NCBI RefSeq assembly: GCF_022201045.2
Contig: NC_068564.1
Location: 32,021,001-32,085,000 of the forward strand
DNA: 64,000 nt
From: Citrus sinensis
Lineage: Eukaryota > Streptophyta > Magnoliopsida > Sapindales > Rutaceae
Direction: 5' to 3'
Within the stretch, counting starts at the first letter, position 1. The number at the start of each line of letters is the position of its first letter. This document shows, piece by piece, positions 35,433 through 49,637 of this stretch. The position numbers and the translations under genes are program-made. A model generated the notes under the pieces. It saw only the letters and a program-made list of their open reading frames with translations, ran no database searches and had not been told where the DNA came from.

Positions 35433-38400
35433 TCAGAACAACTGAAGAGCCATTTTAAGCTTGTTCTGCTTCCATTTCGGCAATTTATAGAAAGCATCTT
35501 TTTTCATTCCAAATTTCTCTCTGAACTCCTCTGATGAAAGATAAGTCTGCATACATTCAATATAAATTCTCAGAATGCCAGTAATGATGTAAAGCGAAAG
35601 CAATATAACGCCATTTTGATGTTATACCTCTCGCTTGGTCACATCGATTTCTGTTATGGGATCGGTTGATGTTATCTTCAGGCGTTCATAAGGATAGATG
35701 GGGAGACCTTCCTCATCTTCAGCTTCACCCTCCTTCACGTCTTCCTGTATAGTGAGTGATTCTATTCTGCTGCTCATAGAGTTCTCCTTAGAATTCGACT
35801 CTGGTTTTGAATTGGCTGGTTCAGGGCTCACTTTAGCTTCATCCATGACAAGAAAATACTTCAATCTCAAGTACATGGTGAATATAGTTATAACTAAATT
35901 TCCATTCAGAAATTCAATCAATTCATACCTCTAATAGATTTGGGTATAATAGGCTCTCGTGGAGGTGTTTTTTCAAAAGAAGCAGAGAGAGCGGCTATGG
36001 CAGAAGACTTGGGAGCCGATTTTTCAGAATCTGGAGTCACAGATTTCGGGTAGAGCTTTCTAACCATTGGAGGTGGAGTTGAAAGGTTCCTAGCATTAGG
36101 GTTCTCAAAATTAGCTGCTAGTGCATTGAAAGCAGGAGACCTGCCCCTCACACGAACCCGGTCGGGGCTGAAAGACATGCTTCTGGAACGCTGTGATTTA
36201 TCTGGCACACTAGACCTTCCGCTATATGATGCCGGAGTTCTCCTTTTCGGTTTCTGATCATGCATTAGACAGATTAGCAGAGAATTAATACAAATAATTA
36301 CACCTCATATAAAGGTGGTCAAACAAAAACTGCAGGTTAGAAGTATTTCTTAATATTCCGTCAGGTTGACGTGATGGATAAAACATCCACCGAGAATGTT
36401 AGACGTAAAGCAGTATGATAGGATGACATGGAATTCAAGGAGCAAAGTGACAATTCAATATCAAAATGACAAAAAAGTTTAACTGAGAGCATTGAAAGCA
36501 ATCTTACATCTACAATTGGACTACCACCATTTTTCACTATCGAAAGTTTCCTTTGAAATGAATTTCCATGCATCTGCACCAAGAAAACGTTTAATCCCCA
36601 GCAGAGTTAAGAGTTACAGTAATCACTTTATGAAAACTATAAACCAAATACATTAGTCTTTGCCGAGTCCCATGTAAAGAATCGTGTGAAGAATGGTGGC
36701 TCACTCCCTTCCAGTACGATATATATTGGAACTTCATGAGGTAAATTCTCCAGAAGAAAATCATGCCCAATAAATTTCTGCAACAGTGACCAGAAATGGA
36801 TAAGAATGCCTAAGACACTGATAAGGTGTCAAAAACAATAAGAGATGAAATATGCACCGGAAATCATTATCGAGCTAGAGTTAAATTAAACAGGGTCAAG
36901 CCGAATGTCATTTCACACGGGTTTGAAGATTAAATAAGAAAAACATGGTACAGACAAAACCATGAGTTTCCAATTTAGAAAAAAATTGATAATCAGAACC
37001 AAACTGCTACTATTGATAACGTCTAAGGCTAATTAATCATACCTCCCCAATAGTTAAAGCATGCATTTTACTCTTAGAGTCAACCTGTTGTCCAACCCAG
37101 ACAAAGATCTCTGAGTGACAATCCAGGATGAATATATCTTCAGTCATCAAATCATCCTGGGTGAAGTTGTAAATCTCTGACACCTGCAATAACAACTTCA
37201 AATTTAAGCCATGTTGTACAAGCGAATGAGATTTATGAAAATTACAAGAATATCTTTTACACAATAAATTTTTTGAATAAGCATAACCGAGAATATATTT
37301 CAAATTACAAATGCCATTTCTGTCGCATTACCTTCAGATGTCCTGCAGACCAGCATGAATATAAGCAGTGATCATAGCCACAGAAAAAGGAAAGAAAATA
37401 AAAATTAGGGACTAAAAATCTATGCTAAAAATAAGATAAAACTGGAAAAGATGGAAATTATAGGATCAACACAAGTATTAGTGCATACCTTTCGAGAATG
37501 TGCAAGAAAAAAGATGAGGATCACTTTCAGGCTCCCTTGCAATCTTTTGACTCGGGTATTCAGATTTTCCTTCCAACAACTCCCAAAATTGTTCAGACTC
37601 CGCACCTTCCTTTTGTGACTTGCTTTGCAGATTTGGCTGTACAAAATCATTAAGCTGTAAGAAGCATATAATAAAGGACCCCTCGCTCAACAAACAATAC
37701 ATGAGAATCCATAAGGATCTCCTAATGCATATCACACATCATCTTAGAATTCAATTAAGGTACCATAGTCCTAACTCAAATTTAAATCTGAAAGTATTTT
37801 CAATATAAAGTGATTAACAAAGGACTTTGACAGTAATATACACATTGCCAGAAAACACTCACAGAGAAATGTCGATAAGTGGAATCAAATTCTTCAAATT
37901 TTGCAAACTATTCAAAACATATCATACCTTAATCAGATCCAGTTGTCTCTCAACGAGTTCCTGGTTCTCTGAGCTTGTAAGATTTCCAGACCACGTGAAG
38001 ACAGTGGAATCATTATGTAATATGTAACAGTATGAAGAATTTAATGATGCCGCAACCTGGTCAAAGTTCAAGGTGAAAAAGAAAAGTTAAATATCATCCT
38101 ATCTCCAGTACCAGCTTAGGCTCTCAAACATTACAGAACGAAGTTAGAATCATTACAATAATAGCATTCACACATGACTTATACTGCAAATAGTACAATT
38201 AGAATCACCATTACCATTTAGGAAAGCAATATAACAAGAATAAAATTAAAATGATTCTTTATGGTGCCTGCACAAAAAGTACTTGTATAAAAAAATAATA
38301 ATGAACAGAAAAAGTTTTAGTAATGCTGCTGAACAAGGAACAACAAGCAAAACAGTCAGGAGATGTGTTACCAGCAGCTGTAACTGGATACTTCAAACAT

Positions 38401-41400
38401 AAAAACATGATCTCCTAAAATTGTTAACATGAGAAGTGCTTCAATCAAGGATTCGCGCTTTGTCTACAATAAGAAACTGGAAACGGGACTCATAAACTGC
38501 TCCTCTCAACCAACGAAAGGTGTATGACACTCACACAACTGACTCTAGAAACTTTTACAGGGCTTCTTCAAATAACAAATGTCTACAACAAAAAGTGTGC
38601 CCAATGACAACTTAGCATGAAAGCACAAGTCGCACAAGTGACAAGTAAATGGAAACTTCATCCAAACTGATAAAAGAAAAAGACTGAAAATTATTCAAGC
38701 AACCAAGAGAAATGAAAGTTGCACTTTTCACTTCCAAAACAAGAATATAACCATCATTGCAGCTCTTAATTAGTTGTAGAGGTTTAATTGTAGAGAGGAT
38801 GACATACAGGTTCAACTTGAATTGCTTGCATATTATCGGGTCCTGAACCCTGAATTCGAAATAGTGCAACACCATCCTCTTTGTATGTTTCATCAGGAAT
38901 TCCCTTCTCTGCAATATAGGTCTTGTATCCATCACTAAGGCCACCCTAACAAAATTCAAATCGGTTGATTTAGAAGTCACTTGAAAATCAGAACTAAAAT
39001 AAGAATGTTGATGAATATTAACTTTTCAACCGAATTTCCACACCTTAAGAACAATAAAGCTCTGGAAGATTGAAAAGAACTGAATTGGTTCATGTCCTTC
39101 ATAGATTCGAGCCTAAGGATCAATTGCAACATACATCAGCAAGTAAAATAGAAAGTAGCAAAGACGAATAACTTCATCAACTATAACAAAAGCAATTACT
39201 GGGGGATGAAAACTACCTGTACAGGCAGAAACTTCATTGACTCAACCATCTTACTTGCCAGTGAAATGGCAGAAGCCCTGTCATCCTATGTTCAGTAATA
39301 AAAACTCAATGAGTGGGTGAAGTAATAAATGTTATTAAAAGAACACATTTTTTACTTGTGTGTAATTTCGTTGTGTCAGTGTGTACTCATACATACATGT
39401 GTGTGTGTATTCATATAATCATAAGAGAAAAGAAAATACAGTAACAAGAGAATGGAAGCATTGCTTGATTCAGCAGAAATTGCATGGGAAAACTCAGTAC
39501 CTTTAGAACTACTCTAATTATGCATCCTAATCTATTGTGCTCATGTTCTTTAGACATTGCCACTATGCCAGAGCCCATGTGAAGACTAAATTTAAAGTAG
39601 AAAGTACCTCAATCAAAATTAGCCAGTATCATTTAAACTTTTGAAATTTCGCATAACCCATCATAAGATTAAGCTCTATGCACACTTGATGTTTTAGTTT
39701 CTCAGATTATTATCAAAGAATTAGCAATAACCAGTGTCCACCAACAAGTATCAAACACCAGAGAATAGCTTCCAACTCCCAAGTGACAACCATAAAACCG
39801 ATATTGAGTTACACACAGACCATATCTGAAGAAGAAACACATTGGATAAAAGCAAAGAGTAGATACCATCACGATTAAATTTATTAAACCACTAATTAAG
39901 ACTGACCGCACATCTCTTCGTACAGCTTTCCTTTAGACTGGTATTCACTGATTTGTTACTGAATTTTGGACTCCTTGACTATTCACAAGCTTGTATAATC
40001 AGATACAGACCAAACAATGTGCAGTACCCTACATGCCACTCCTAGTCTAGTTCAATCTTTCATTGTAGTCTAATCCCATCTGCTCTAACAAGATTGGGCC
40101 TTCCTTTTGGAGATTCTTTTCAACCCTTAAATGTAGTATAATATGCATATAAAAGGAAGGGGGTGTTGTGGGGAGTAGGAAGGACAAAATACAAAGAAAA
40201 AGGTTGGAAAAAAATGTTTAAACATACCTCCACACTCTGCTTCCCAAACCATGTTCCTATAAGGATTTCCTCTTTTTCATCTCCAGGGTATGAATACTGA
40301 AAAATATAGCAGTCCCCACTGTATAGTTTAGTCTGGTCAGCACCAGAAAGAAGAACCTTTTCCTGACCATTGACACGCCAAACCTGCACAAACAGGTGGA
40401 GAGGAGCAAATCATCATTTATTCTGATGAATAAGTTCGATCTACAGTTTATAAACTACATCACTGAAGGTTCCCAGTAGAGCGGAGGGCAGAATTGCTAA
40501 CAAATTTAATCTTGGGGAGCAAACAAATTTATATTTCCATTGGATTTCTCAATCACCGAGGAAAAATAAGGAGCTTGAAATGAAACTTGAAGAAAACACA
40601 TCAATAAATTTTTCACATTTCTTTGATGTTACAAAAACATTTTATACAACGATCCAGCAACATTTCCCTGAAACTCTTTTGATACTTTCCCACAAGTTTA
40701 TTTTCAGTTTTCTGCACATTTGGTAATAGGCTTACATGGTAATTTTCCTTCCACAGATGGCGTGTGTGTGTGTGTGTGTAATGGTAAAAGGAAAAAGGAC
40801 TCAAGAGAAGGCCTCCCATCAGGCTAGGTCAAAAGGAAAGCCGGCAGACTGTTATACAATTAGACATTAGATACACAGCTAAGCACCTGCAGATTTCCAG
40901 TGCAATCAATGAATGCCTGAGGTTCTTCTTTTACAGGCTCAGCTTTCAACAAGCCCTTGACATTAACCCCCTGACGCTTTAGAAGAGCTACAATGACACG
41001 AAGGAAAATGCAATGTTAAGTATAAGACAACAATTACATGATTATGACATTAATGATAATTTCCAGGGAAATTGTTATATCAAGACAACAGCATATGGGC
41101 AATGTTTAAGTAACTGACCAGCAACTTTGCCTCTGCCATCTTCAGAAACTGTCACATTAGTTTCTTGAGGCCAGCAATCAAATTTCGATTTAAACATAAC
41201 TGTTTCAAATCCTTCAATTACACGAATCATGTGAGATTTTGATCGATCAGAGCCTTTGAGTAACTCCTGTTCAGAGGGACCAGAAATAGTATGAAAGTGA
41301 GTGATTACTTTTTATCGTGATCAATAGAACATATAGATTGCAGGATCGTGATATACTTCTGCAGCTCCACTTGCACTCTTTCTTTCATCAAGAGAAGTAT

Positions 41401-44258
41401 TTCTCCCCATCCATACAAACACTTCTATCCCACAATCTAGAATGTAGCATTTGTTTGTCTCTAGCAAATCCCTTGTCAAAGAATCACCCCCGACAGGTAC
41501 TGCTTGACCCTTGTCAACACTTGAAACACAAATATACTTCTGTCAGAACTAAAGCATTATCAGATCTAGTAAATAATTGTCCAAAGGTAACATCATTTTT
41601 TAAAATGCCAGATACAGATTGCTATTTAATTTTATCAATTTTCCAACACACACAGTAATAGACATATAGAGAGTCCCCTTTTAATGAGGGATCCCTCATT
41701 TTCATAAGACGAGGACCAAGCTAAAGACAGGAAGACACGAACTCTGATGCACTAAAAGACAAAACACACTGCATTGGAGTGTCTGTTTTTATTGTCTTTT
41801 AGTTGGGTCCTCATTTATTAAAATGAGGGAATCCCTAATTGGATAGTTATTTGATAGATAGATAGATAGTTTTTCGGTTATATTTGTAATTAAATCATAT
41901 CAGAGAATTTAACAGCAAAAATTTATGTAGAAGAAACATGCACATCCATTCATATGTGTAGCAAATTCTATTAAATAGCAACTTATAAATCAACTTATAC
42001 ATAACAGAGATATGTTTGCAGCCGATCAGCCTAAGATTGCAGTAAATGAATCGAAATGTTGGTTACCTGTATAACTTAGTAGAATGAGAATGAACAATAT
42101 TATTATTCTCCTCACTGATTGTCATTTTCCTTGGAAGTGGAGCAAAGCCACCAAAGAAGCCCCAAAATTCACCAGCTTCAGCATCAGCCATCAATTTTCC
42201 ATCCTCTAAATAGAGAGCAAGAAATTAGACTCAAGTCATTCAAATATCAATTTGAACTTCCTAAATTATGATTCAAACATTGTAATTAATGTATTGACTT
42301 ACCAACAACAGCTACCTCACATTTTCCATCATGATAAGTATCTTTAATGTACTGTACAACTTCAAGAGCCTTTGCCCTCTCTTGAATAGACGAATTTGAA
42401 CCATTAAATTGAAAAATCTTAGACTGAGTATCAAGTATAAATATATCATCATGGTTGAGCGACGATCGAGAAAAAGGAACCTATCACCAAAAAAGATCAT
42501 TTCATGAAGCAAACGCATACACTCACTCATTGTTCAGAATCATCCCTCATAAGACAAGAAGCTAGGTCCTTAGACTTACCTCTTTTACATGAATAACATG
42601 CTTTCCTCTGCAGACAAACAAACGTATTTTATGTTCTTCAGCCTCAGCTCTTTTAAATCCAGATGCAATCCCACCTTCCTGAGGTATTATACATGGTTTA
42701 AAATAAGATAGGAACTTCTCAGTTTCATGACCCTGTACTTCACGATACTGAACAGCACGTCCTCCAAGAGCTGCATCTAGTTCAACTGTCTTGATGGCAG
42801 CAGTACCAGCTTCATCCTATGTTAACAGAAATGTGGTTAAAAACCAAATACACCATGATACTTTAGTATTAAGTACTAAATAAGGACTAACCTGCGAGGT
42901 ATCTTTACCAAGCCAATAGTGGATATCATGACGTAAGGCACCACTTTTTGATGCAGTTGTCTACACGGGAGAAAGTAAAAGAACATGATTGGTTGAGAGT
43001 AACTAGGAAGCAAACGTGGTGAAGTCTACAAGCTTAATCCTCTTAAATTAACCTATCCCAAACAACTAATTTACAGGTATAGTCTGAAACACAGACACAT
43101 CGGAAGAGAAAAGAAAAAAGGTCTATTTATGAAACTAGTACAGTTTGTGGAAACGAGCACACATTAGCGACAAGTAAAAACGTAAAATTAATTTGATATC
43201 AACAAGGATAAATATAATTTTTGGTTATCAATATAGGTTAGCTCCAGCATATTAGCAGGAGATTTTATTAAGTATAAAGATAAAATAATTCACGACAGCA
43301 TTTCATATTAGCGTCTCAAATCTAAAGCCACCAAACATGATTTGGATGTAACTGCAATAAAACAAAGACTTACTGCAAGCTATTGCGCAATTGTCAAACA
43401 AAATGATATCTTAGATGACTAAGAAGCAGGTGTGACAGCCATATCTAGTAAAATGAGAAATAAAACAGTTTCTAATGATGGATGGCACCTCAGGCAGCTG
43501 AAAATCTTAATGTGGTACATGACACTTATGTTGTAGTTTGAATCTAATGTATTTGTTTTCAGAAGATGCAGTTAAGACGAAATTCAAACAAGCAGCAATG
43601 CTCACAGTATGTTAAACATTCAAAATTGACCTATTCGACAGCTTTTGGTAGTTAAAAGAGAGCTCTTAAATTAACCATGTAATAGATATATGAAAGAGAG
43701 TGCAAAAAACAGATTTTGAGTATATACAATTCGTACTACGGTCCCCTTAAGATAACAGTAAACAAGATTAAGTTCATATTGTTTTGGAAGCCAATCACAG
43801 CATGTAGATATGCAAGGAAACTGGAATGTAAATCAAATAACTTACCTTTAAAATCACATAGGAATCCCCAGTAAAAAATTTCCCATGAGAGGACTTTGGT
43901 ACAAGAACAGGCTTAAAATTTTCAATGCGCCATATTTCAATTCCACTGTATATTGTCAAGGAAAAACTGCACATGCATGATTGATTCAATACCATATGTC
44001 AAGATAGACAGCAGCAGCATGCAGCTGCAGCTATATTGCAGGAATCATTTGAATTATTTTCCGTCTGCTACTTTATATGTAGCATAATTTTAAAAAAAAA
44101 TTGAAACTTTCAGAATATTATATTAAAAAAAAGTAGACTGAAATTAGGGGTTATGATAAAATTCCAAAAAGATGCTGCATGTTTCAGAAGAGAAAAGGAT
44201 ACGCTTTTTGCCCAGCTCCTTGGAAAGCTGAATCTAAATCTCGCATAGAAACAGACAT
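35433..44258 (-). CDS. VLN4: Villin (actin-bundling gelsolin-family protein), VLN4-like
   Basis: Villins bundle, cap and sever actin filaments under calcium control. Twenty-two coding exons (minus strand): 44258..44203, 43945..43846, 42960..42892, 42816..42580, 42480..42303, 42205..42067, 41519..41357, 41266..41119, 40987..40887, 40383..40228, 39285..39217, 39112..39044, 38945..38808, 38056..37928, 37636..37489, 37342..37332, 37183..37043, 36777..36652, 36573..36508, 36253..35929, 35836..35628, 35546..35433. They close to 963 residues plus stop. Six gelsolin repeats are recognisable ([83 protein letters not shown]). They are followed by a Ser/Pro-rich linker and a C-terminal headpiece ending [16 protein letters not shown]. 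The first coding intron looks U12-type and exon 16 is only 11 nt. The exon 15 acceptor has an in-frame alternative 18 nt upstream. Confidence 0.94.
41685..41837. mobile_element. MITE in villin intron
   Basis: The ends are inverted repeats of about 45-50 bp. The left reads gagggatccctcatttt then gaggaccaagctaaagaca; the right, on the opposite strand, gggattccctcattttaata then gaggacccaactaaaagaca. The element is about 150 bp with no coding capacity and sits between villin exons 6 and 7. A 3-bp TAA is present at both ends and may be the target duplication, as for Harbinger-type MITEs. Confidence 0.7.
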
Positions 44259-45547
44259 GACGTTCTGGCAGAATCAACAACTTGATTTCCCCCCACTTTG
44301 ACTAGGAGATGTGAATAGAAGCACCCTAAAAATGATTGCACAATTACTTATTAGATGAGGAAAAAGGAAACAGAAACAGCAAACCATTTCATGGGAATGA
44401 GTCTAAAGATGGAAGACATAATGCCAACTAGAATTTATTTGCTCATATTTCCTCTTGCTTTTCTGGATAATCACACGACTTTTTCTACATGGAAGTATAC
44501 TTCTTAGAATACTTTTAGCAAACAATCACGGAAAGGTCTTAGACTTCAAAAAAATATTTGCAATCTTATCTTTTATTTGTCAGTTTGTGTACCTTCCTTG
44601 CATGTCGAACAAAGAACTGCAGCATAATTTAGTTCGATTCAATTATCCCTGTTCCAAACCATCCACTTATACAAACCTACAAAGTCACATTACAGGAGGC
44701 TCTAAAAGGATTCACAATCAAAATTTCCTTATAATCCAATAATTCTTTGATTCCAGGCCAGAGTTAAATTCTTCTTCATATTTTTGTACTCAGCAAAGCA
44801 CTAGAGAACTACATTATCAGCGGGCTAGACATTACAACCAACCCTAGGAGCAACACTTGAAATCAACTTAGGCAGTAAACTTAGCACCTTACGGGTTCCC
44901 AATGGACTCAATTTATTATCTACTGTCTCAGCCAATTCCATTAAAACTGATTAATTTGTGCCCACTAGAACAAGGCCTTCCGTTAAGGTCTGTGCAACCG
45001 TAATCACTTTAATGTCCAGGCAAGCTCACATGGCAGCATAACAGTCAGCAACTAACACAGTAAATGAAACATACAGAAAGCGCAAACAACTGGCACAAAT
45101 ATAAACTACCCTGAAAGTCAAGAATATGAATTATCCTTATTTGTATGTCTACGTATGCATGCAAGCAACATATTTTATTTAACATAATGAGGCTTATATA
45201 TCTAAAATATGAAATTTACAATCCCAAGTTATTTTCAAAACCCGAAAAACGAAAACACTTGCATCGAAATTCTCATAAACAAACAAGCTGAAAAACAGGG
45301 CAACTGGGTATTAAGATCAATAAAACTTCAATCCCAACAAATCAGATCAAGTTTTTCAGTACAATCAACACATAGTATAAAAATCAAAACCATTCATCAA
45401 ACTTTCCTTCAGCTTGAATAATCTAAAAACACCCCATATGTCCATTTCTCTTATCGAATTCAACAAAACGAAACAAAAACGACAGCAAAAGCCAAAAAAA
45501 AAAAAAAAAACCCAGATACACAAAAATATAAAAGATTCGAGCTTTAC

Positions 45548-45790
45548 CTGAAATTCAGAAAAAAAAAAAAAAACAGCGGCAACCCAGATCCAGTTTTTGA
45601 CAGAAAAATAAATGTAGAACGAATTCTTTTTTGACGAAAAAGGTGATGATTGAAAAATAAAGGTGACAGCAGTGAAGGAAGGAAAATATAGTGGGGCTTT
45701 GAAGCTAAAGAAGGAAGAAGGAAAAAAGTTAGAGAGAGAGAGTCGAGTTGGAGGGAAGAATGATGAATGCCAGGCGTGCTTATCACTAAC
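45548..45790 (-). other. Probable 5' UTR exon of villin
   Basis: On the minus strand a CT-rich stretch, likely the transcription start area (AGTCGACTCTCTCTCTC-like near 45740), runs to a good donor, TTCAG|GTAAAG, at 45548/45547. A matching acceptor, TTTTTAG|GGTGC, lies at 44326/44325, just upstream of the start codon exon. This predicts a 5' UTR intron of about 1.2 kb. The start at 45790 is approximate. Confidence 0.5.
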
Positions 45791-45859
45791 GGCAACCAAA
45801 AAGCTCACCCCACAACGTCACATGAACTGTTATTTTGCATTTTAATAATAATCATAATC

Positions 45860-48819
45860 ACCAATAATAATGCTTAATTACTGATTTTTTCCATTTTTTT
45901 CCCTTTTTTGTTTCTTGTAATCAATCTCGTCATATTTGTTGGAATTGGGAGTAAAATTGAATGAAGGCAAAGAGTTACAGCAATTATGACTGTTGGGTTT
46001 TGGTTAGGAAAGTAAAATCAGATAAAAAAAAATGTCAAAAAATTTGAAAAGAAAAAGTTACCTTTTATGGCTTTATCAGGAATCAAAGTCACTTACAGGT
46101 AGAATTTGCTGTCTTGTCTTTTTTTTTTTTTTTAATTTAATTTTGTTGTTTTTGAGATGGTATTTTTCCAGATTTGAATGTAGAAATCAGAAATGGGTGT
46201 CCATTTTTTTTTTTTCAGTGAATGAGAAATTTTTTTTTCATAACAGAAAAAAAAATTATGGTTGGTGATTAAGAAAGCTGACTACCGCTTTGTGAGGATC
46301 GGACTATGGACAACAAGAGAGAGAAATACGAAACAAACTCAGAAAAGTCGGTCACCGGCCATCATTCATGCATTGCCAGAAAGGTAAATATTGTGGGGGC
46401 TTCCCTTCCGTCATAGGCCCACTTTAATCACCCAAATTACATGTAATATTACCATTATTACCAATGAAATATTAGACTATATAATGTTTGTCGTAATCGA
46501 TCTTATTTAAAATTGAGGTATTGTACTTTAAAAAATATAAATATTATAAAAAAATTATTATTATAAAATAAATTTTAATAATTTATGGTAAATATAAATT
46601 TAAATAATAATTTTGATAAAATTATTAAAATTATAATAAATTTTATATTATATAAGTGAAAAATCATATCAACATATTTTTTTAAAATACAACAATTAAT
46701 GTTTACCAAATATTTTAATATTGTACATTTTAAACTACAACAGTCAAACCCCAATCCCAAATGCACCCTTACAAGTTTGTGAGTACAATAATCAAAGTAT
46801 TATATCCAACAAAAATTTAGTGCTTTTATTTTTTAAATACATCGATTTGTTATAAATATTATCTACTTTGGTATTCGTTATAGTATATTTTTGTTTCGCT
46901 TGAATTTCATAACCCATTGTAGGTTTTGTTGTTTACACTTCAAAAAGTTCATTAGATATTTAAATTATAGTCAAGATTCTCATCCACAAGGATTGTGGAG
47001 TGTGTATATGGTATTGAAGTAATTTTTTACCGTATGATAATCTAATCCGCGGTAACTTTTATTCTTCTTAGTGATGCTAGTCTACCTGAGCCATGATGTT
47101 AAAATAAGAAATAGTTTGCCTACCCAAAGACATAATGTGATATAATATAATTATTTAATAAGATTTTCAAATTAGTCACAATCTTCACATCATGTGTGTC
47201 AGTGTGTACCAAGGTCCCCAATGGAATATAATATGAATTATCATTATCATAATAATGTTATATATTGAAAAAAAAAAATTGACGGCCTAGAAGAAACGCA
47301 TAGAGTTTCAGGCTTTCAGCCAGCCAAACAGTTTTTTTTTTCTTTTTCTTTTTTTTTTTAAAGAGGGTACACGACTTCTAAATAGGAATATTCCATTTTC
47401 CCCCTCTTAGGAAGAATAAACGGGCCCAGCCGTAAGCTTCCAGCAATTTATTTATATCCTTATATATTACTACGTGGTATATTAAAAAGATTAATAAGTT
47501 GCTTCAGAAAAAATTTAATTGAAAAAATAAAAAAAAAAGTGTGCCAACTGCCAACACATAGAACATTAGCGCCGCCTCCGCCGCCAATTTTCCATCGCCG
47601 GCCACCGCCATAGCCCCGGCGAAAGGTTATCTTCTTGTTCACAATGGATGTGATAATTGAAAGACGTATTGATTTGACCTAATTTTGAGTGCTCCATTGA
47701 ACTTTGACAAGTTCGAAGAGGAAGCACGAGAAAGGGATGCTAGTGATTGCAACATATATAGTTTATACTTCAGGATACAAATATGTCAAGATCGTAGCAT
47801 TATATTATATTTTTATATACAAAATATTAGTTTATTTTTGGACCAATATCTCAATACTAGAGAGATTAGATACATATATTTTGTAATACAATTTAGAGAT
47901 CTGTCATAGATTACTTCAAAAATTTACCCTAACAAATATACGAAGATATACATATTTACGCTGAGGAATGTAGGTTGTCATTAGACAGCAAAAAAAAAAA
48001 AAAAAACTTATAACAAAAAAATTAAATTTTATGTTAAATAGGTTTTTGATTTTATGTATTATCGTAATAATTAATTGAAGTAACTTTAAAAAAAAAACTT
48101 AGGATTAATAAATAACTCATTAATCAAATTCATTTCAGTGATTATAATAATTACATTACATCTTTCTATCAACTGCGAATTAGTATAATCAGTAGTGGCG
48201 GACCAAGCAACATTTGACTGCATGGCAAGATTGCAAACAAATTATTCATTGCACAGAAACCCTGATGGGTAGGAGACATGCATAGATGATAGACCTTCGA
48301 TTTTTTTTTTTTTTTTTTTTTTTTTTGGGTATAATCCTAAATCTGTTTTTCATTTTGCGAAACAAGGCAAATGAATTAAGAAACTGGCAATTTTGTACAG
48401 AAGCTGGTTTTGGAAACATTTTAATGATTTCTAGCTAGCTGGCCACCAACATCGAAGTGATGGGTTTTCTTTTTTGGTTTCTGCTTTAAGGATATGAGAT
48501 GATAGGTGATTGGCATTTTTTCAGCTACTTGTTTCGTTATGTTAAAGCATTTGATTGGGCTATGAAGAAAAATAAATGTTACGATCTTATTCTAAAAATT
48601 TATACTTCCTGAAGGGTTATAGAGTTTAACGGGGAAGGTTTCAAGTTGAACATTTTAATAACTAAGAATGAAAAAATAATTTTAAAGTGGTTTTTACTAA
48701 TGAATTATGAATATGTACTTCTAAAATAACTAGGTGTAGAGTAATTTATAGAGTTCAAAACGAAAAGAAAAAGCCCAGCCTCCGAATTTCAACTTGAGAA
48801 ATTATCTTTAATATCTACT

Positions 48820-48850
<31 letters not shown>

Positions 48851-49629
48851 GGGTTTAGTTGAGTATCAAATGTATATTTATCCATTCAAACGTGCAAACA
48901 ACAAAGGCAAAACCATTGCACATTTATTCTGCCAAGTGAATCAAATCCGAAACACAGCCTAGCTCATTAAGAATTTAAGATGATATTTAGTTTTTAATTG
49001 CGGATACATCCACGCTCTCCTGATTTGGAAGATAAAAAATCATAGAGATCTTGCTACGATTTAATCAGTGTCGTGAAGTTTTTTATGGAGACTTTTGTCA
49101 AATTCAAAAGAAATTTATTTTTGTTTTTCTAAAATCTCACTAAAGATATTGATTGCATCTTATAATCAAAAACGTGTTGTTGGTTAATACATATAATCTG
49201 AAAACCATTTCAAATTTACGGCTCAAATTTTCATTGAAATGGTCCAAAGTTGCTCTTAATTAAAGGTTCATAAAATTTCTCAAATGTAAATTATGGTGGT
49301 ACGCATCTCCTGATTCTTGGATTAAAATTAACTTCGTCGCATAGATAATATGCTGTACAAGTTTATAAAACTTATATGATGTGTCATTTATATACTTAAA
49401 AAATAGATGATCATAAAATTTGTAATATGTTATTTATAAATTTATCGTATCAATGACATCTCGTGCTATCTAAAAAGTTAGTATGATAAATTATTTATAT
49501 ATTGTGTACATAAATGACATGTTGTAAATTCTTTTATTTCATAGTGAAAATTGTATGATCCATCATTTATATAAAAAAAAAAATCATCATATAAATGACA
49601 CATTGAACTCATTTATTGAAATAGTATGG
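45860..49629. other. Gene-poor AT-rich intergenic region
   Basis: About 3.8 kb with long A and T runs and no frame that resembles a known protein. The left part should contain the villin promoter. A short GC-rich patch at 47565-47635 (CCGCC/GCCGCC words) could code a Gly-rich peptide on the minus strand but has no other gene features. Confidence 0.4.
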
Positions 49630-49637
49630 TATATCGG

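Noticed and set aside
35698..35934. Serine-rich plus-strand frame opposite villin exon 21
   Set aside because: Antisense shadow of a conserved villin exon.
45365..45808. 147-codon frame on the minus strand upstream of villin
   Set aside because: It is Phe/Ser-rich low complexity from poly-T/CT tracts and overlaps the predicted villin 5' UTR exon and intron.
47460..47642. Glycine-rich minus-strand frame over a GC patch
   Set aside because: Caused by a short CCGCC-rich tract; no gene structure around it.
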